DNA from: Aquilaria yunnanensis
Taxonomy: Eukaryota > Streptophyta > Magnoliopsida > Malvales > Thymelaeaceae
DNA: 64,000 nt
Reading direction: 5' to 3'
NCBI GenBank assembly: GCA_039654915.1
Contig: CM077600.1
Span: 40,718,492 to 40,782,491, forward strand
The notes under the pieces: model-generated
Databases searched by the model: none
The model's input: only the letters and a program-made list of their open reading frames with translations
Told to the model about the DNA's origin: nothing
Program-made: the position numbers and the translations under genes
Shown here: piece by piece, positions 37,955 to 51,081 of the stretch
How positions within the stretch are numbered: position 1 is the first letter of the stretch
How the letters are laid out: the number at the start of each line of letters is the position of its first letter

Positions 37955-40900
37955 ATGGCAACTAAGCCCCAGATGATTTCCCTCCAATTGATCTCTCTCT
38001 TCTTCTCTCTCCTCTTCCCGCCTTACTTGTCTGTTCCCGTTGAGACGCAAGCGCTGCTTGAGTTGAAGAGCCAGCTCCAAGACCCTCTCAATTTTCTGGC
38101 TTCATGGAACCATTCCCAATCTCCGTGCCAATTCTACGGAGTTACTTGTGATCCGGTCTCTGGACATGTCACAGGCATCTCCCTCTGGAACAAATCTCTC
38201 TCGGGCCATATCTCTCCCTCCATCTCCAAGCTGCACAGTCTCACAGCCCTTGAGCTTCCCGAGAATCGTGTTTCCGGGGGGATTCCTTCGGAGATAGCCA
38301 ACTGCAGCAATCTCAGAGTTTTTAATCTCTCCTCAAACGAGATGGTGGGGACTTTGCCTGATCTCTCTGTGTTGAAAAACTTGGAGATTCTTGATGTGTC
38401 CACAAACTTCTTCTCCGGGAGGTTTCCTGATTGGGTGGTGAACCTAACCCGACTTGCTACTCTGGGTTTAGGGGACAACCATTACGATGAGAGTCGTATC
38501 CCAGAAGCCATTGGGAACTTGAAGAACTTGACATGGCTATTTCTAGCCAACTCCCGGTTAAGAGGAGAAATCCCGGGGTCTTTGTTTGAGCTCACGGAGT
38601 TGCAGACTCTCGATATTTCCAGGAACATGATTTCCGGGGGCATCTCAAAGTCCATTTCGAAGCTTCAAAAGCTCTTCAAGATTGAGCTTTATAAGAACAG
38701 TTTGACTGGGGAACTTCCAGCAGAGCTTGCAGACCTCAGCCTTCTGCAGGAAGTTGATGTCTCTGCAAATCAGTTATATGGCGAGCTGCCAGAAGGGATT
38801 GGAAATCTGGAGCATTTGAAGGTTTTTCAATGTAATAGGAACAACTTTTCTGGACCGGTACCTTCAGGATTTGGGGATATGCGCCACATTATTGGTTTCT
38901 CAATCTACAAAAACAACTTTTCTGGCGTATTCCCTGCAAACTTTGGCAGATTCTCACCATTGCACAGCATTGACATATCGGAGAATCAATTATCAGGCAG
39001 TTTTCCAGAATTCTTGTGTGAAAATAAGACGTTAAGGATACTTCTAGCTGTAGAGAACAACTTCTCTGGCAAGCTACCTGATACTTATGCTCAGTGCAAG
39101 TCGTTGGAAAGGTTAAGGATCAACCAGAACCAGCTATCTGGGGATATTCCAGAGGGGCTGTGGGCATTGCCTCTTGCCGGTATGATTGATTTTGGTGATA
39201 ATTATTTCACTGGAGCAATATCTCCCAGCATTAAGCTCTCTAGCAGCTTGAATCAGTTAGTTTTGCAGAACAACAAATTTACTGGGAACCTTCCATCAGA
39301 GCTCGGCAAACTGACAAACTTGGAGAGGCTGCAGTTAAATAACAATGGCTTCTCTGGCAATCTTCCAGCCAAACTTGGGGATCTGCGGCAGCTGACCTCC
39401 TTGCATTTGGAACACAACTTATTAACAGGACCAATTCCTCCTACACTAGGTAACTGTTCCAGGCTGGTTGACGTCAACCTTGCTTGGAATTCCTTGACAG
39501 GCAATATCCCGCAAACACTTGCCCTTATGAGCTCTTTGAACTCTCTGAATATTTCAAACAACAAGCTAACAGGTTCAATTCCGAGAAGTTTGGAAAATTT
39601 GAAGCTAAGCTCCATTGATTTGTCTGGAAACCAGCTCTCTGGGATTGTTCCATTTGATCTTCTGAATATGGGTGGAGACAGAGCATTTGCTGGTAACAAT
39701 GGAATTTGTATCGAGGAGAACTCTAAAAACCTCATCAACTCTGTCTTGCCTGTCTGCAGTGAAGAGCACAGTCAGAAAGGGCTGTTTGAGAACAAAGTTG
39801 TTATATTTTTCTTCATGGCAGGTGCTTTGCTAGCTATCTTAGCCGGGCTACTGCTTCTGAGCTACAGGAAAATCAAGCTCAGTGAAGCTGACATGGAAAG
39901 CATCTTACAAAGAGAGAACGCTATTGATCCAAAGTGGAAACTCTCATCTTTCCATCACATTGACATTGAAGCAGATGAAATATGTAACTTGGAAGGAGCA
40001 CGTCTTATCGGAAGTGGGAGCACGGGTAAAGTTTACAGGCTTGATTTGAAGAAAAATCGTGGCACAGTGGCTGTCAAACAGCTATGGCAAGGAGACCGTG
40101 TGAAGGTCCTGGTTGCAGAGATGGATATCTTGGGAAAGATACGGCACAGAAATGTCCTGAAGCTCTACGCCTGCTTAATGAAAGGAGGATCAGGGTTTCT
40201 GGTGTTAGAGTACATGCCAAATGGTAATTTGTTTCAAGCACTCGGTAGTAAGAGGAAAGATGGGCAGCCAGAATTAGACTGGAAGCAAAGGTATAAAATT
40301 GCATTGGGAGCTGCTAAGGGGATTGCTTATCTGCATCATGATTGCCTTCCCCCTATCATTCATAGAGACATAAAATCTAGCAACATCCTACTTGATGAGG
40401 AATATGACCCCAAAATTGCTGATTTCGGCGTTGCAAAGATTGCAGAAAACTCTAACAAGGATTATCATTACAGCAGTTTTGCAGGCACCCATGGCTACAT
40501 TGCTCCTGGTAAGTCTACATTCTGCAATTCAGCAATACATAAATACATGAATGAATTGAGCTGAACTCATATAGAAGCTATTTTTAACTACTTTAAATAT
40601 CCCTCTGCAGAGCTAGCCTACACCCTAAAGGTGACTGAGAAGAGCGATGTATATAGTTTTGGTGTGGTCCTACTAGAATTAGTTACTGGTAGAAGAGCCA
40701 TTGAAGAGGCATATGGAGAAGGAAAAAACATCGTTTACTGGGTCTTAACTCACCTCAAGGACCGAGAAACCATGCTCAAAGTTCTTGATAAAGAGATTGC
40801 TACTGAGGCAGTCCAAGACAACATAATTAAGGTCTTGAAGATTGCAATCATCTGCACAACCAAGCTCCCAAGCCTGCGGCCTACAATGAGAGAGGTGGTG

Positions 40901-40981
40901 AAGATGCTGACTGATGCTAACCCTTATCCTCCATTGTCTCCTGATAATTGCTCTCAGAAAAATTGCAGGGCTCCATGCTAG
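37955..40981 (+). CDS. CEPR2: LRR receptor-like kinase, CEPR2-like (CEP peptide receptor type, LRR XI)
   Basis: Two exons, 37955-40508 and 40611-40981, join to 974 residues, close to the length of Arabidopsis CEPR2. A signal peptide covers residues 1-26, then an LRR N-terminal cap with a CQFYGVTC Cys pair, about twenty LRRs (~75-575), a transmembrane helix (~614-636, VVIFFFMAGALLAILAGLLL) and a Ser/Thr kinase. The kinase has the glycine loop GSGSTGKVY (~682), lysine in VAVKQLW, catalytic HRDIKSSN (RD type) and DFG, and is split by the single intron just before the APE motif (A-P-E completed across the junction). All key residues are present, so it should be active. CEPR-type receptors perceive C-terminally encoded peptides in nitrogen and growth signalling at the plasma membrane. 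The assignment to CEPR2 over CEPR1 rests on overall likeness and on the neighbouring RING/DUF1232 gene. Confidence 0.9.
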
Positions 40982-41964
40982 TTGTTATGTCTACCAAGTT
41001 ACCACCAAAATTCAGGCACATGTGCTATAATTCTGTATTTAAAAGGAAGCCTAAACAATGCACTATGGGCTCCTGTCCTAGAAAACTTTTGCTTTGAATG
41101 AAAAGGAAGCATTGAGTTACTATGTACAGTAATATTCACGTTTATGGCTTCTGTTTTGAGCATCCTAAATGGTAAGCTGAACTATTTGTAATCTATCTTA
41201 AGTCCTAACCAGTTCCAGCCCGATAAGGTTCACCAGTTTTTTTTAACCCAGTTATTAGAATATTAAGATATACTGAATAAAATGAATTAAACAAAACAAC
41301 CCAGAGATTTAATCAATTTATTTGCTGGCCATGTGACAATGAAAACTGAAACTTGAAATAGTTGAAGCTCCAAGGCTAAGTTTATCCAAGCATCAACTTG
41401 CCAAAAGAAAAGGAAAATAAAATAAAATAAAAGGGAGAGCATAGTATCTAATACAAAAGCTTCCCATTCAATAAGGTATTGCTGAGCATTGTACAAGCAA
41501 ATCGATCAACACAATGGTGGCAACAAAACAATAAGTGAACACCAAGCCAACTCAGTCAACATGTGCAAAGCTCAGTTCTTTTAAGATTTGCTTAGGTCTA
41601 TATTTTATAGTCCGAAGAATTTACAATCCAAGATTAAACAATATATAACAATGATGCACTCCTGTTTCTAAACTAGAATGTTAATTTTGAGCGCAAAAAA
41701 ATTTGCACTTCCACAAAGTATAATAGATTATAAAACAATCAGCCATGCATTTCAAGCTTGTACAAGTAAATAATAGAAGTAGAAGGCTACTCTTAACTGT
41801 TGAACAATTATACAATTCTATGAATGTGATATCATAGGGTCAATGACGTATTAAAAATTATTGTTCCATAAGTTTTATTGCATCTCAGTATAAGGGTCAA
41901 TATGAAAACATGCAATGTGTTGTGAAAGTTTGAATAGACCTTCTATCTGTCCTTCCTCTTTAAT
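40982..41964. other. spacer between convergent kinase and AMK2 genes
   Basis: This holds the 3' flanks of both genes. No additional gene is seen. Confidence 0.5.
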
Positions 41965-44001
41965 CTAGGCAGCCAGAGATCCCATGTTAGCCTCCTTAGG
42001 CTTCAGCAGCTTGGCCAGAGCACCATCAATTTGAGAAAACACATCCGCCTTAGATAAGCTTCCGTCAACCTTAAAATGTATATAATGGAGAAATTGGCAC
42101 TCCAATTCAGATTTATAACCAACTCTTTCCCCCCTCCAAAAAAAGGCATCATAATGAACACCCACACTTCATCCATGATGTTGATGACAGTGTGGAGGTG
42201 ACTGCTGGTGTGTGGGTGAAAGATAGAGAGACAGAAAGGGGCATACCTTAACTGTGATATCTTTATAAATAGAAAGGACTGATTCTAGGTTCTGATTATG
42301 TGTTTGAAGCCGCAACTTAACCTAAATTATTAAAAGAAAAAGGCAGAATTCATGGAATAAGTTCCATGATGTAGACCAGGAATAATCACAGTGATCGGAA
42401 TCCAGTGATCAAAATAAAGGTTAATAAACCAAATAAAGCAATATGACATCCGATAAGCAATTGATTTAGGCATGCCTTTTCTTCAGTGTCATCAAAACGT
42501 TGGGTAAGTCTGGCAGCAATTTCTTCCGCCTCTGGGGGTGAATATTTCAAGTGGTATATCTTACCAGTAAGAGGATCCAACCTACGTCCAACCACTCTCT
42601 CAACAAGAATCTCTTCAGGAACCTGCCAAAGGAGGGAATTATGAAGACCAATCTCACGTTAACAGAAAGAAAATTGATGCTAGAAAGCACAGACTAGTTC
42701 TGTAGTATGAACATCAATGGATAAATAAAAAAAGAAGGTTGAATGTTTTCATGACCATCAACAACACATCACAACATGATTTTCATGTAACTGAACTAAG
42801 CAGAACTGAAAAGAATTAACCAGAGAGAAAAATAGCGTAAATAAAGTTCTCACATCCAGCAGAACAAAAATATCTGGCCAGAATCCAAATTCCTCAAGAG
42901 CTGCTGCTTGTGATGAGCTCCTAGGGTAGCCATCTAACAGCCAACCCTTTTCTTGGGAATCTGGTTGCTGCAAACGCTCTTTGACCATCTGCAGTTTTAA
43001 AACTAAAAATTATTCCTGTGAAACCAAATAGTCTATAATGAATGTGGAAATATACCACAAGTACCATGACAACTATTTCATCAGGTACCAACTGCCCTTT
43101 TTCCATGTATTCCTTGGCTCGCTTCCCATTTTCACTTCCAGCAGCAACTTCAGCTCTGAGTAAATCTCCAGCAGCAACATGCATCAAACCGTACTGCATT
43201 AATTGTCATGAAAAAATTATTATATTTTCCTTCCATGTATCACCCGTAGTAAGCAATTCATGCACCAAAACCATATACATGGCTGAAAGATGAAATGAAT
43301 TCAGATAAATCGCTTTAAAAGATGAAATCCCTCTCAGGATATAAAAGACTGGATTCAAATTGTGAAGCACCAACTTCAGCAAGGAAACAATCCAATTCAC
43401 AGATTCATGAACGAAAAGAAAATCCCAGAACCATAGATTGCTCAACTTGCTTACACAGCTATCAGAAAACCCAGTTCGCCATAAACTTGACTGAAGATAA
43501 CCCCAGAAGAAATACGGCACATAGATGTAATGCGAAAATAAGAGGCCAGCATCGAGGACGATAAGACAGAAAAGAAAAACTAACTTTGCTTTTGATAAGC
43601 TCACATTGTGTTCCTTTCCCAGAAGCTGGTGCCCCCGATATCATCACCTTCAATGGCTCAGCTGCTTTAGCCGATGCTGAAATCTATCGCCGAAATGTAG
43701 TTTTGAAGAAATCGACAACAATGAGAATCGAAATAATTAGATAAAACAAAGCATCAAGAATCCGATCGCGACCCAGAAATAAATTCAGGAATCAAAGAAA
43801 TACCTGCAAACGTGGCGAGCTGGAGAGAGAGGCATTGCGTTTGCATGAGGAAGAAAGGCGGAGGGAAGAGCTCCGACGGGTAAAAGAAACGACGGATGGA
43901 GGGAATTGAAGCGAAGGTTTAGAATTGGAAGAAGGGAAGGGGCAGAGACAAGCAACAGGCTGCTGAAAAGAGGAGGAGTTCGCTGTGAAAGAGGCAGCCA
44001 T
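41965..44001 (-). CDS. AMK2: plastid adenylate kinase
   Basis: Seven minus-strand exons join to 295 residues: 44001-43804, 43683-43585, 43193-43065, 42988-42854, 42622-42476, 42321-42247 and 42069-41965. Residues 1-65 are Ser/Arg-rich, fitting a chloroplast transit peptide. The kinase has the P-loop GAPASGKGTQC, the AMP-binding GDLLRAEV segment, the DGYPRS motif, and the lid with VVGRRLDPLTGKIYHLKYSP. It interconverts ATP + AMP and 2 ADP, balancing stromal adenylates. The lid region followed by TEEK and VKLRLQTHNQN matches the plant AMK2 type as I recall it. Intron 5 begins with GC, not GT (42475-42474), and the frame and family alignment both require that junction. A 67-bp tandem duplication lies 118 bp upstream of the start codon. 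Confidence 0.93.
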
Positions 44002-44119
44002 AGCGATGCCTTTACTCGCCCTTGCCTACTCTCTGCAAATACAGGTCATGTCAGTCACACAAATGAAGTTGGCTTGGCGTGTCGCGAATTGAGCAATCTA
44101 TTAATATATATGAATGCAT

Positions 44120-44252
44120 CATATGAATGTAGGTAAATTGGCTGGAATGTCATTTCATATTATTTGAAAATTTGTAAAATTCTAGTCATATGAATGTAGG
44201 TAAATTGGCTGGAATGTCATTTCATATTATTTGAAAATTTGTAAAATTCTAG
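44120..44252. repeat. 67-bp tandem duplication upstream of AMK2
   Basis: Two adjacent, virtually identical 67-bp units, 44120-44186 and 44187-44252, each start CATATGAATGTAGGTAAATT and end AAAATTCTAG plus one base. They sit in the AMK2 promoter region. Confidence 0.85.
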
Positions 44253-46387
44253 CCAATTGACAGGTGTATTTCTCAACTTTGCATAAAATGATATTTGGCG
44301 ATTTCCCGTTTTAACCCTTAAATAGTACACGTGCTAGGTAGAGATTCGTCCGTAGTTTGAATTCATCCCATCTAATGCGCATATCATGATACTGCCACAC
44401 CTTTTAGAAATAGGACACGTGTATATTACTTGAATTAAATTTCTCCTCATTATTCTATTTTCAAATTTTTTTTTTGTAATATTCTTTTTCACACATGTGG
44501 TATCATCTTTTTAGCCCACGTTCTCCGTATAGTTAGCTTTTCAGTTTTTTTTTCTTTAACCCAATTATGGGTCGCACAGTCAACTCACATCCCCACGTTT
44601 GGTTTCAATTAACCAATATATCCCCTCCACCCACTACACCACTCATTGACAATCATGTTTCAGTTACAGAAATTAACTATATATTTCATGCGCCATGTCA
44701 TTTTTTTTTTGCTTCCAAATATTTACAGTTCATCTGCCCCTGTAACAGCAAACACTGTGAACCAGTAGACATTTTGTGCTTCATAAGGCATCGCGCTTAA
44801 CCACCACAATTTCCCATCTTTCAGGCATCCCCTGCACCAATAATAGGTTTTAATACCTCAACATCAATTCTTATTTTTGTAAGACCAACAACATATCTTA
44901 CACGTTTCGTACTCTCAGAAATTCCTATTTCCAACTAACACAAGAAACTGCAACAAGAAGGACGAAAGTATAGGAACATCAGCAGGAAGGAGGAACAAAT
45001 TTCAAACCATGTATTTTGCTTCCTCTTGATTTGTAATCAATATTTTCACTATTAGTTATTTAAAATGTTTTATTATGCATTCATGGTAGGAGAATCAACA
45101 TGCAATGACACCCAGCAGAAACAACAAGACATAGCAGCAAAACAAGGAGGTTCCAATATAATTGTCTTCATGTGATGCACAATGTTTGACTGCTCTATTA
45201 CGTCTATTGGTTGGTCTGTGTATTGCAAACTTTATACTATTATTGATGGTGTTTGACGATTTCTGCTTATTGTTAATAAATAACATGGTAGAAATGAGTA
45301 ATTACTGATATTTTTGAGATGAATGGCAAATGGGTCCACCAGGTATGGGTGACAACAATGATGACGATGACAAGTTAAGGATGCAGAACAAATTGGCAAA
45401 AAAGTTTGCAATTCTTAGGGGTGGTAGGAAGAATTTAACAGAGTAAAATTCTCTACATGGTAGAGAGACAGAGCAATCATTTTGATGTCGTACTAATATA
45501 GAGGTGACAAATTTGGTCCTTTTTTGATATCCTACTAATACAGGTGTAATTATATGTATATGATTTTTGAGATCTTAATTCATGGTAATACCACTTTTTA
45601 TTTTTTATTTTTTTATGAGTGCAAAAATATAAGTTGGTATAGCAATGTTGTACCACTTTTTAATGTTTCTTAGTGAGTGCGAAAAAGATAAGTTGGTCGA
45701 CCTACATGTTGCAAAATGTTTTTCAAGTACGAGTCCTACATGCGTCATGCATTATCACTTAAATAGAGGCCAGAAAAATGAATACCTATTAGCCACAAAT
45801 GGGTGAAGGCCTATAGCCCCTCACTCACTGACATGTGCCTTCTGAAAATAAATTATTAATTTGGACTTCATAAATTGGAAGATCATAATATTATTATAAT
45901 TTTAGCAAATTCTCATATTATATAATATTTAAGGTATTTTCCTTTAAAAAAAGTATTTTTCATGATTTTTTAATTTTATTCATACTAAAATAGAAAATAG
46001 ATTTAAAATGTTGTTTTTATAAACAAGTTTCATTAAATTTCACTAAATGATGGCGAAAATTCTTAGATGCACCGGGTGGACATACACCCGGTTAAGAAAC
46101 GTTAAGCAACGTTAAGTAGATGGTTATTTAAAAAAAAAATATGAAAATTAGTTTTGGTTAGGATAATTGTCACAATTAGGTGATAAGTGTGATCTATTTA
46201 CCTTTAATAAAATATTTAATATAGTTATTATCCATACCAATTTTAAATTCAGTGATTCCCACCTGCTTCACCCAACTTATAATTTATTCGACAATTTTTA
46301 TTTATTTATTTATTTTTTGAAATAATTATGCATTCCGATAGTTGGTATATCATAGTTTTTTACTTGAAAGAAAACCCACCAGTTGAA
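44253..46387. other. AT-rich intergenic DNA
   Basis: No gene or definable element is seen between the AMK2 promoter and the repeat block at 46.4 kb. Confidence 0.45.
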
Positions 46388-46720
46388 AATAATTCTAGAA
46401 ATTAAATGTATTAATCTGAAAATTTAATGTACCATTATATATATTCCTTGTATTAAACTAGAAATTACATGTATTATTCTGGAAATCCAATGTATCATTC
46501 TGAAAATCCAAAATATCATTCTATACATTCCTTATATTAAACTGGAAATTCAATGTATTAATCTGGAAATCCAATGAATTATTCTATACATTCGTTGTAT
46601 TAATCTAGAAATCTAATGTACCATTACATATATTCCTTGTATTAAAATAGAAATTTAATGTATTACCCTGGAAATCCAATGTATCATTTTGGAAATCCAA
46701 AGTATCCTTTTATACATTTG
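46388..46720. repeat. diverged ~22-bp minisatellite at the retrotransposon insertion site
   Basis: A motif like CTGGAAATCCAATGTATCAT recurs about a dozen times in varied form, with an interspersed ATTCCTTGTATTAAA variant. It runs up to the first base of the LTR. It could be older genomic DNA into which the element inserted. Confidence 0.6.
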
Positions 46721-47234
46721 TTGACACCCAATTTCGTCCGGGTTTTTTTTTAAAAAATTTTTTTTTAAAAAAAAAAAACTAATTAAAAAAATTATTATTA
46801 TTATTATTATTATTGCTAAAAAATTTTAATTATGTTAATTAGTTTAAAATATATTTTTATTTTGAGAAGATTTCATTTAAAATAATATATGTGTGAATAT
46901 GTATGTGTTTGGAATAAAAATAAAATTTCAGAAAAAAATGACAAAAAAATTAAAAGTTTGAGGTAAAAATGACAAAATTGAGAAGTTTCGGATAAAATTG
47001 ACAAATTCTGAAAGTTTCAGGAGCTTTGGGTAATTTTTCGCGTCAATTTTGGGCCTAAACGGACGTTTCTAGCCCAAATTGACAGAAAACGTTAAAATTG
47101 TCAAAATCAGAAGCTTCTGAGCTTATCCAGAGCTGGAGTAACGTAAAGGACTGAAACTGTCATTTTACCAATTTAAAAGATAAGCTTGATATTTTTTATT
47201 AATTTATCCGTCCACAGTTCAGCTAAGCTCCTTC

Positions 47235-47242
47235 TATAAATA
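47235..47242 (+). promoter_or_regulatory. LTR TATA box
   Basis: TATAAATA followed by a C-run, then a leader-like pyrimidine-rich region from about 47340. It is the best TATA candidate in the LTR, which would place transcription start near 47265-47275. Confidence 0.55.
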
Positions 47243-50106
47243 CCCCCCCAAATTCAGTGCTAAACACATAAAAAAAATAGAAAAAAATCTAGAGCTCCGT
47301 TTTAAAAAAAGGAGAAAAATTACAGCCACAGTCCCTGACCTCTTTCTCTCTTCCCAGAAGCCTAAGAACATCTCTTTCTCTTCGTTTTAGCCCCTGTTCC
47401 CGTTTGCTCTCTCTCTCTCTCTCCTCTCGTGCGTTCTCTCTCTCTCTCTTCTGCTTCTTTCCTCCGTCGCCGTCCCGCCACCGCCAGCCCACGCCCCGCC
47501 GTCGCCGTCACTTCCCTGCCGTCGCCCCGGCCGTCCCGCGCCGCCGTCGTCCCGCCGCCGCCGTCCTTTTTCTTTTTTCCTCCTCCTTTCTCCTCGCCTC
47601 GCGCCGTCCACCGCCTCCACCGTCACGCTGCCGTCGCTCCGGCCGTCCCGCGCCGCCGTACCCCCCTCCGCCTCGCCACCCCGCACCCGTGCCGCCGCGC
47701 CAGCGCCGCCAGCCCAACCCCCTGCCCCTCGCGCGCGTCGTTTTCCTGTTTCCAGAAATTCAAATTTTAATTTGAAGGGTACAACTCTCATTTAATCCTT
47801 CATCTTTTCAATTTCTTTCACTTTAGTCACTAACCTTTTATTTTGTTCTTGCAGAATTAATTACTAACCTTTTTAATTTTTACTTGTTTGTTTATTATTT
47901 GTTTATTACTAACCCTTCTTTTATTGTTGTTATTAACAACTAACAACTAACAACTAACTTACTAACTTTTTTATTGTTGTTAATTAATTAATTTAATTAA
48001 CTTGGTTAATTAACTTAATTAACTTGGCTAACTCTTTTATTATTGTTGTTAATTAATTAACTTAATTAAACTTGGCTAACTTTTATTATTGTTGTTAACA
48101 ATTAATTTAATTAAACTTGGCTAATTTTTATTATTGTTGTTAATTAATTTAATCTAACTTTTACTAACCTTTTTTATTGTTATTAACTAACTAATCCAAC
48201 TAATCTAACTATATTAATTGTGCTAACTTTTATTATTATTGTGTTATTAAAGTGGATGGCCAAAAAGCCCCACTTTATTAATTGAATTTTTTTATGATTA
48301 AAAGATAAAAAAAGGAATTTTATGTGAATAATTTTCTAAAGGCTAATAAAAATTACTTTTTTTTATTTTGAAACAAAGTTTTTATTCCTTTTAATAAACA
48401 AACATAATGAAATAATTCAAAAATAAAATAAATAAATAAATAAACATAAAATCATTATTTTAATACATCTTTAAAATTAATAATTAATGAAATAAAAAAA
48501 AATTAAAACTCCATGACCAAATGATCCGCCAGGATCCATGGCTCGGAAATATTTTTAAATAAAATATATAAATAACTTTTTTCTTTATAAAAAATAAAAA
48601 CTTTAGACTAATATATTAATTATCTATTAATATATAATTTTTTTAGTTTTATTTATTAATAAAAAGAATAAAAAGCGTAAAATTTTGGGTTAATATTTTT
48701 CAGTAATATTTTATTTATTTCTTTTAAAATATAACTTTTTTTTAGTTTTCTTTATTAATAAAAAGAATAAAAAGAGTAAATTTTGAGTTAATATTTTTCA
48801 ATAATATTTTATTTATTTCTTTTAAAATATAATTTTTTTTTAGTTTTTCTTTATTAATAAAAAGAAGGAAAGGAATAAAAATTTTGGGTTAATATTTTAT
48901 TCAAGTAATATTTTGCTTATTAAAAGATATAACTTTTTGTTTCCTTTATAAAAATCTTAATCAAATAATTTCAAAATAATACAAAATAAAACAAAAATAA
49001 TTGAATTTTCTCTTAAATATTTTTGACTTATTGATTAGATATATTTTCAGAAATATAAATTAAAATTAAAAAAAAAATCTTTCATCAAACAAAGAAGAAT
49101 ATAAAAAAATAAAAATATCAAGACTTTTGTTTTAAAATACATATAAGTTTTCAGTTAAATAATCTTTTATTCCAAAATAAATTAAATAAATATCAAAAAT
49201 TTTCTTCTTTTGTTTAAAATATACATATAAATTTTTGATTCTCTTAATAAAACAATTACTTTTGGTTAATCTTTTATAAAAAAAAATAATAAAAAAATAA
49301 AAAAAATAATAATAAAAAAATAAAAAAATTTTAGTTCATGGTATATTGGCTGGAAACTGTCTCGTGCCCGCTTTTGAGCTGCTTCACCTGGTGAAGAGGG
49401 TCTGGCTGAGTAACAACGCCCCGTACCATGATCAAAATTTTTATTTTTAAACTCTTTAATTCTTTTAAATTAACTTCTTATTAAATAAAAATTAATTATT
49501 ATTTTTTTTTTAATTATTTTATAAATTGAGTAATCCTTTAAAATAATAAATATCTTTCATTAAACAAGAAAACAAAAAAAGTAAACAAAAAAAAAGAAAG
49601 AAAAGACAAGAAAAATAAAAGAAAGATAAGATAAAAATAAAAGAAAGAAATAAAAGATAAAAAAAGAAAGAAATAAAAGAAAAGATAAGAAAAATAAAAG
49701 AAAAGATAAAGAAAGATAAAAGAAAAAAAAAGAAAAAAAAAAAAAAAGAAAGATAAGATAAAGATAAAGAAAGATAAAAGAAAGAAAATTAAAAAAAAAA
49801 AAAGAAAGTAAAAATAAATAAATAAAAAAGAAAAAGAAAGAAAGTTAAAAAAAAAAAAGATAAATTTTTAATTTGTATTAAAAATCATTCATGAACAAAA
49901 TTATCATTTAAAAATTAATTTCATGATAATAAGAATTAAATAATTACGATAAATTAAATCAATTTCTATATCCGGATGATCCGGCAGGATCTACGGTTTG
50001 GAAAATATTAAACTTTTTTTTAAAAAAATAAATAAATAAATTAAATAAAAAGATAAAAATCCATATTTTTACAATATGGATAAAATTGTTTAAAATTTCA
50101 CCAAAA

Positions 50107-50194
50107 TTCCGTGTCCAAATGACTCGGCAGAGTCCATGGTTCGGAATCAAAATCTTCCGTGTCCAAATGACTCGGCAGAGTCCATGGTTCGGAA
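50107..50194. repeat. 40-bp direct repeat in the LTR
   Basis: A 40-bp sequence beginning TTCCGTGTCCAAATGACTCG occurs at 50107 and, identical, at 50155 (period 48). Diverged versions sit near 48512 and 49965 in the same LTR. Confidence 0.75.
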
Positions 50195-50460
50195 GTATAA
50201 AATTTTACCCGAATTAATTACCAAAATCCACATTTTTGACTAATTCAGTTAAAATATCTAAATTAACTGAAAATTTTTAAAAAGCAAAGTAAAACAAAAT
50301 TAAAATCAACTAAGGTGCCAATTTTGGGCGCTATAACAATATTGTTTTAGCGTAACCGTACTCCCGATTCCCGAACTCTCACAGACCAATTTTAAGGTGA
50401 CCAATCGACCTAAGTAAACCGATTGGTGGCGACTCCAGAAAACCCGACGTTGCCACAGCT

Positions 50461-50478
50461 TGGCGACTCCGCTGGGGA
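50461..50478 (+). promoter_or_regulatory. primer-binding site, tRNA-Arg type
   Basis: TGGCGACTCCGCTGGGGA directly follows the LTR and complements the 3' acceptor end of a plant tRNA-Arg as I recall it. TGGCGACTCC also occurs once inside the LTR end (about 50426), probably by chance duplication. Confidence 0.7.
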
Positions 50479-51081
50479 CTCAATATTAGTGAGTCGAGCT
50501 TAAAGTTGATTTGTTTTGATTTACTTTGCTTTACTATTATGTGGATTTATATATTATATTTACTTAAGTAAACATGCATAATGCATTCACAAAATGAAGC
50601 TCTATACCCGAGCTTCCTTAAATCAAACACGATTCTTTCTAAGCGGAATTGGTGTTGCTGTCCTTGTGAGGCCACGGTCTCCAAGCCTTCACCGGTTTCA
50701 AAGTAGCAAAGTAGTGTATTGCCTTCTGAGACGGTTAGTCTCTGCATGGGCCCACGAAAAGCTACGACTCGAATTAATCCATTCCTTACATAAACCCTAG
50801 AGGGTAAGGAATCGGGCCGTCACTATGATTTAGTGACGGGATTCGGGAACTATCCCTTGCCTTTTTGATAAACCACCTTCTGCATATAGAATTCCTTACT
50901 TTACCTTAGAACCAGCCATTAAGAATTTTCTATACCTCGGTTCCCATTTCCATAGGTTTTGTTTTATCTATATGTTTGTATGATCTTATGTGTTACCTTT
51001 TTACTAACTCTGTTTTTCCTTATTTTTCCGGCATACACATTTCATCATTAAAGATAAATATTTGGTGAAAGAACCATTATC
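50479..51081 (+). other. retrotransposon leader between primer site and ORF1
   Basis: Untranslated leader of about 600 bp. Short frames occur but none looks like a gene. Confidence 0.5.

Larger units (their letters stand above)
46722..50457 (+). repeat. 5' LTR, 3.7 kb
   Basis: It starts TGACACCCAATTTCGTCC and ends CA three bases before the primer site, the canonical TG...CA form. The GC-rich block 47440-47740 behind the promoter gives spurious Pro/Arg-rich frames on both strands. The 47930-48260 part is TAATTAAC-rich, and 49560-49870 is a long A/G-only tract. The length can be checked only against the missing 3' LTR. Confidence 0.75.

Noticed and set aside
47387..47791. Long Pro/Arg-rich frames on both strands in the LTR
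   Set aside because: They arise from a GC-rich low-complexity leader; frames overlap on both strands and show no domain.
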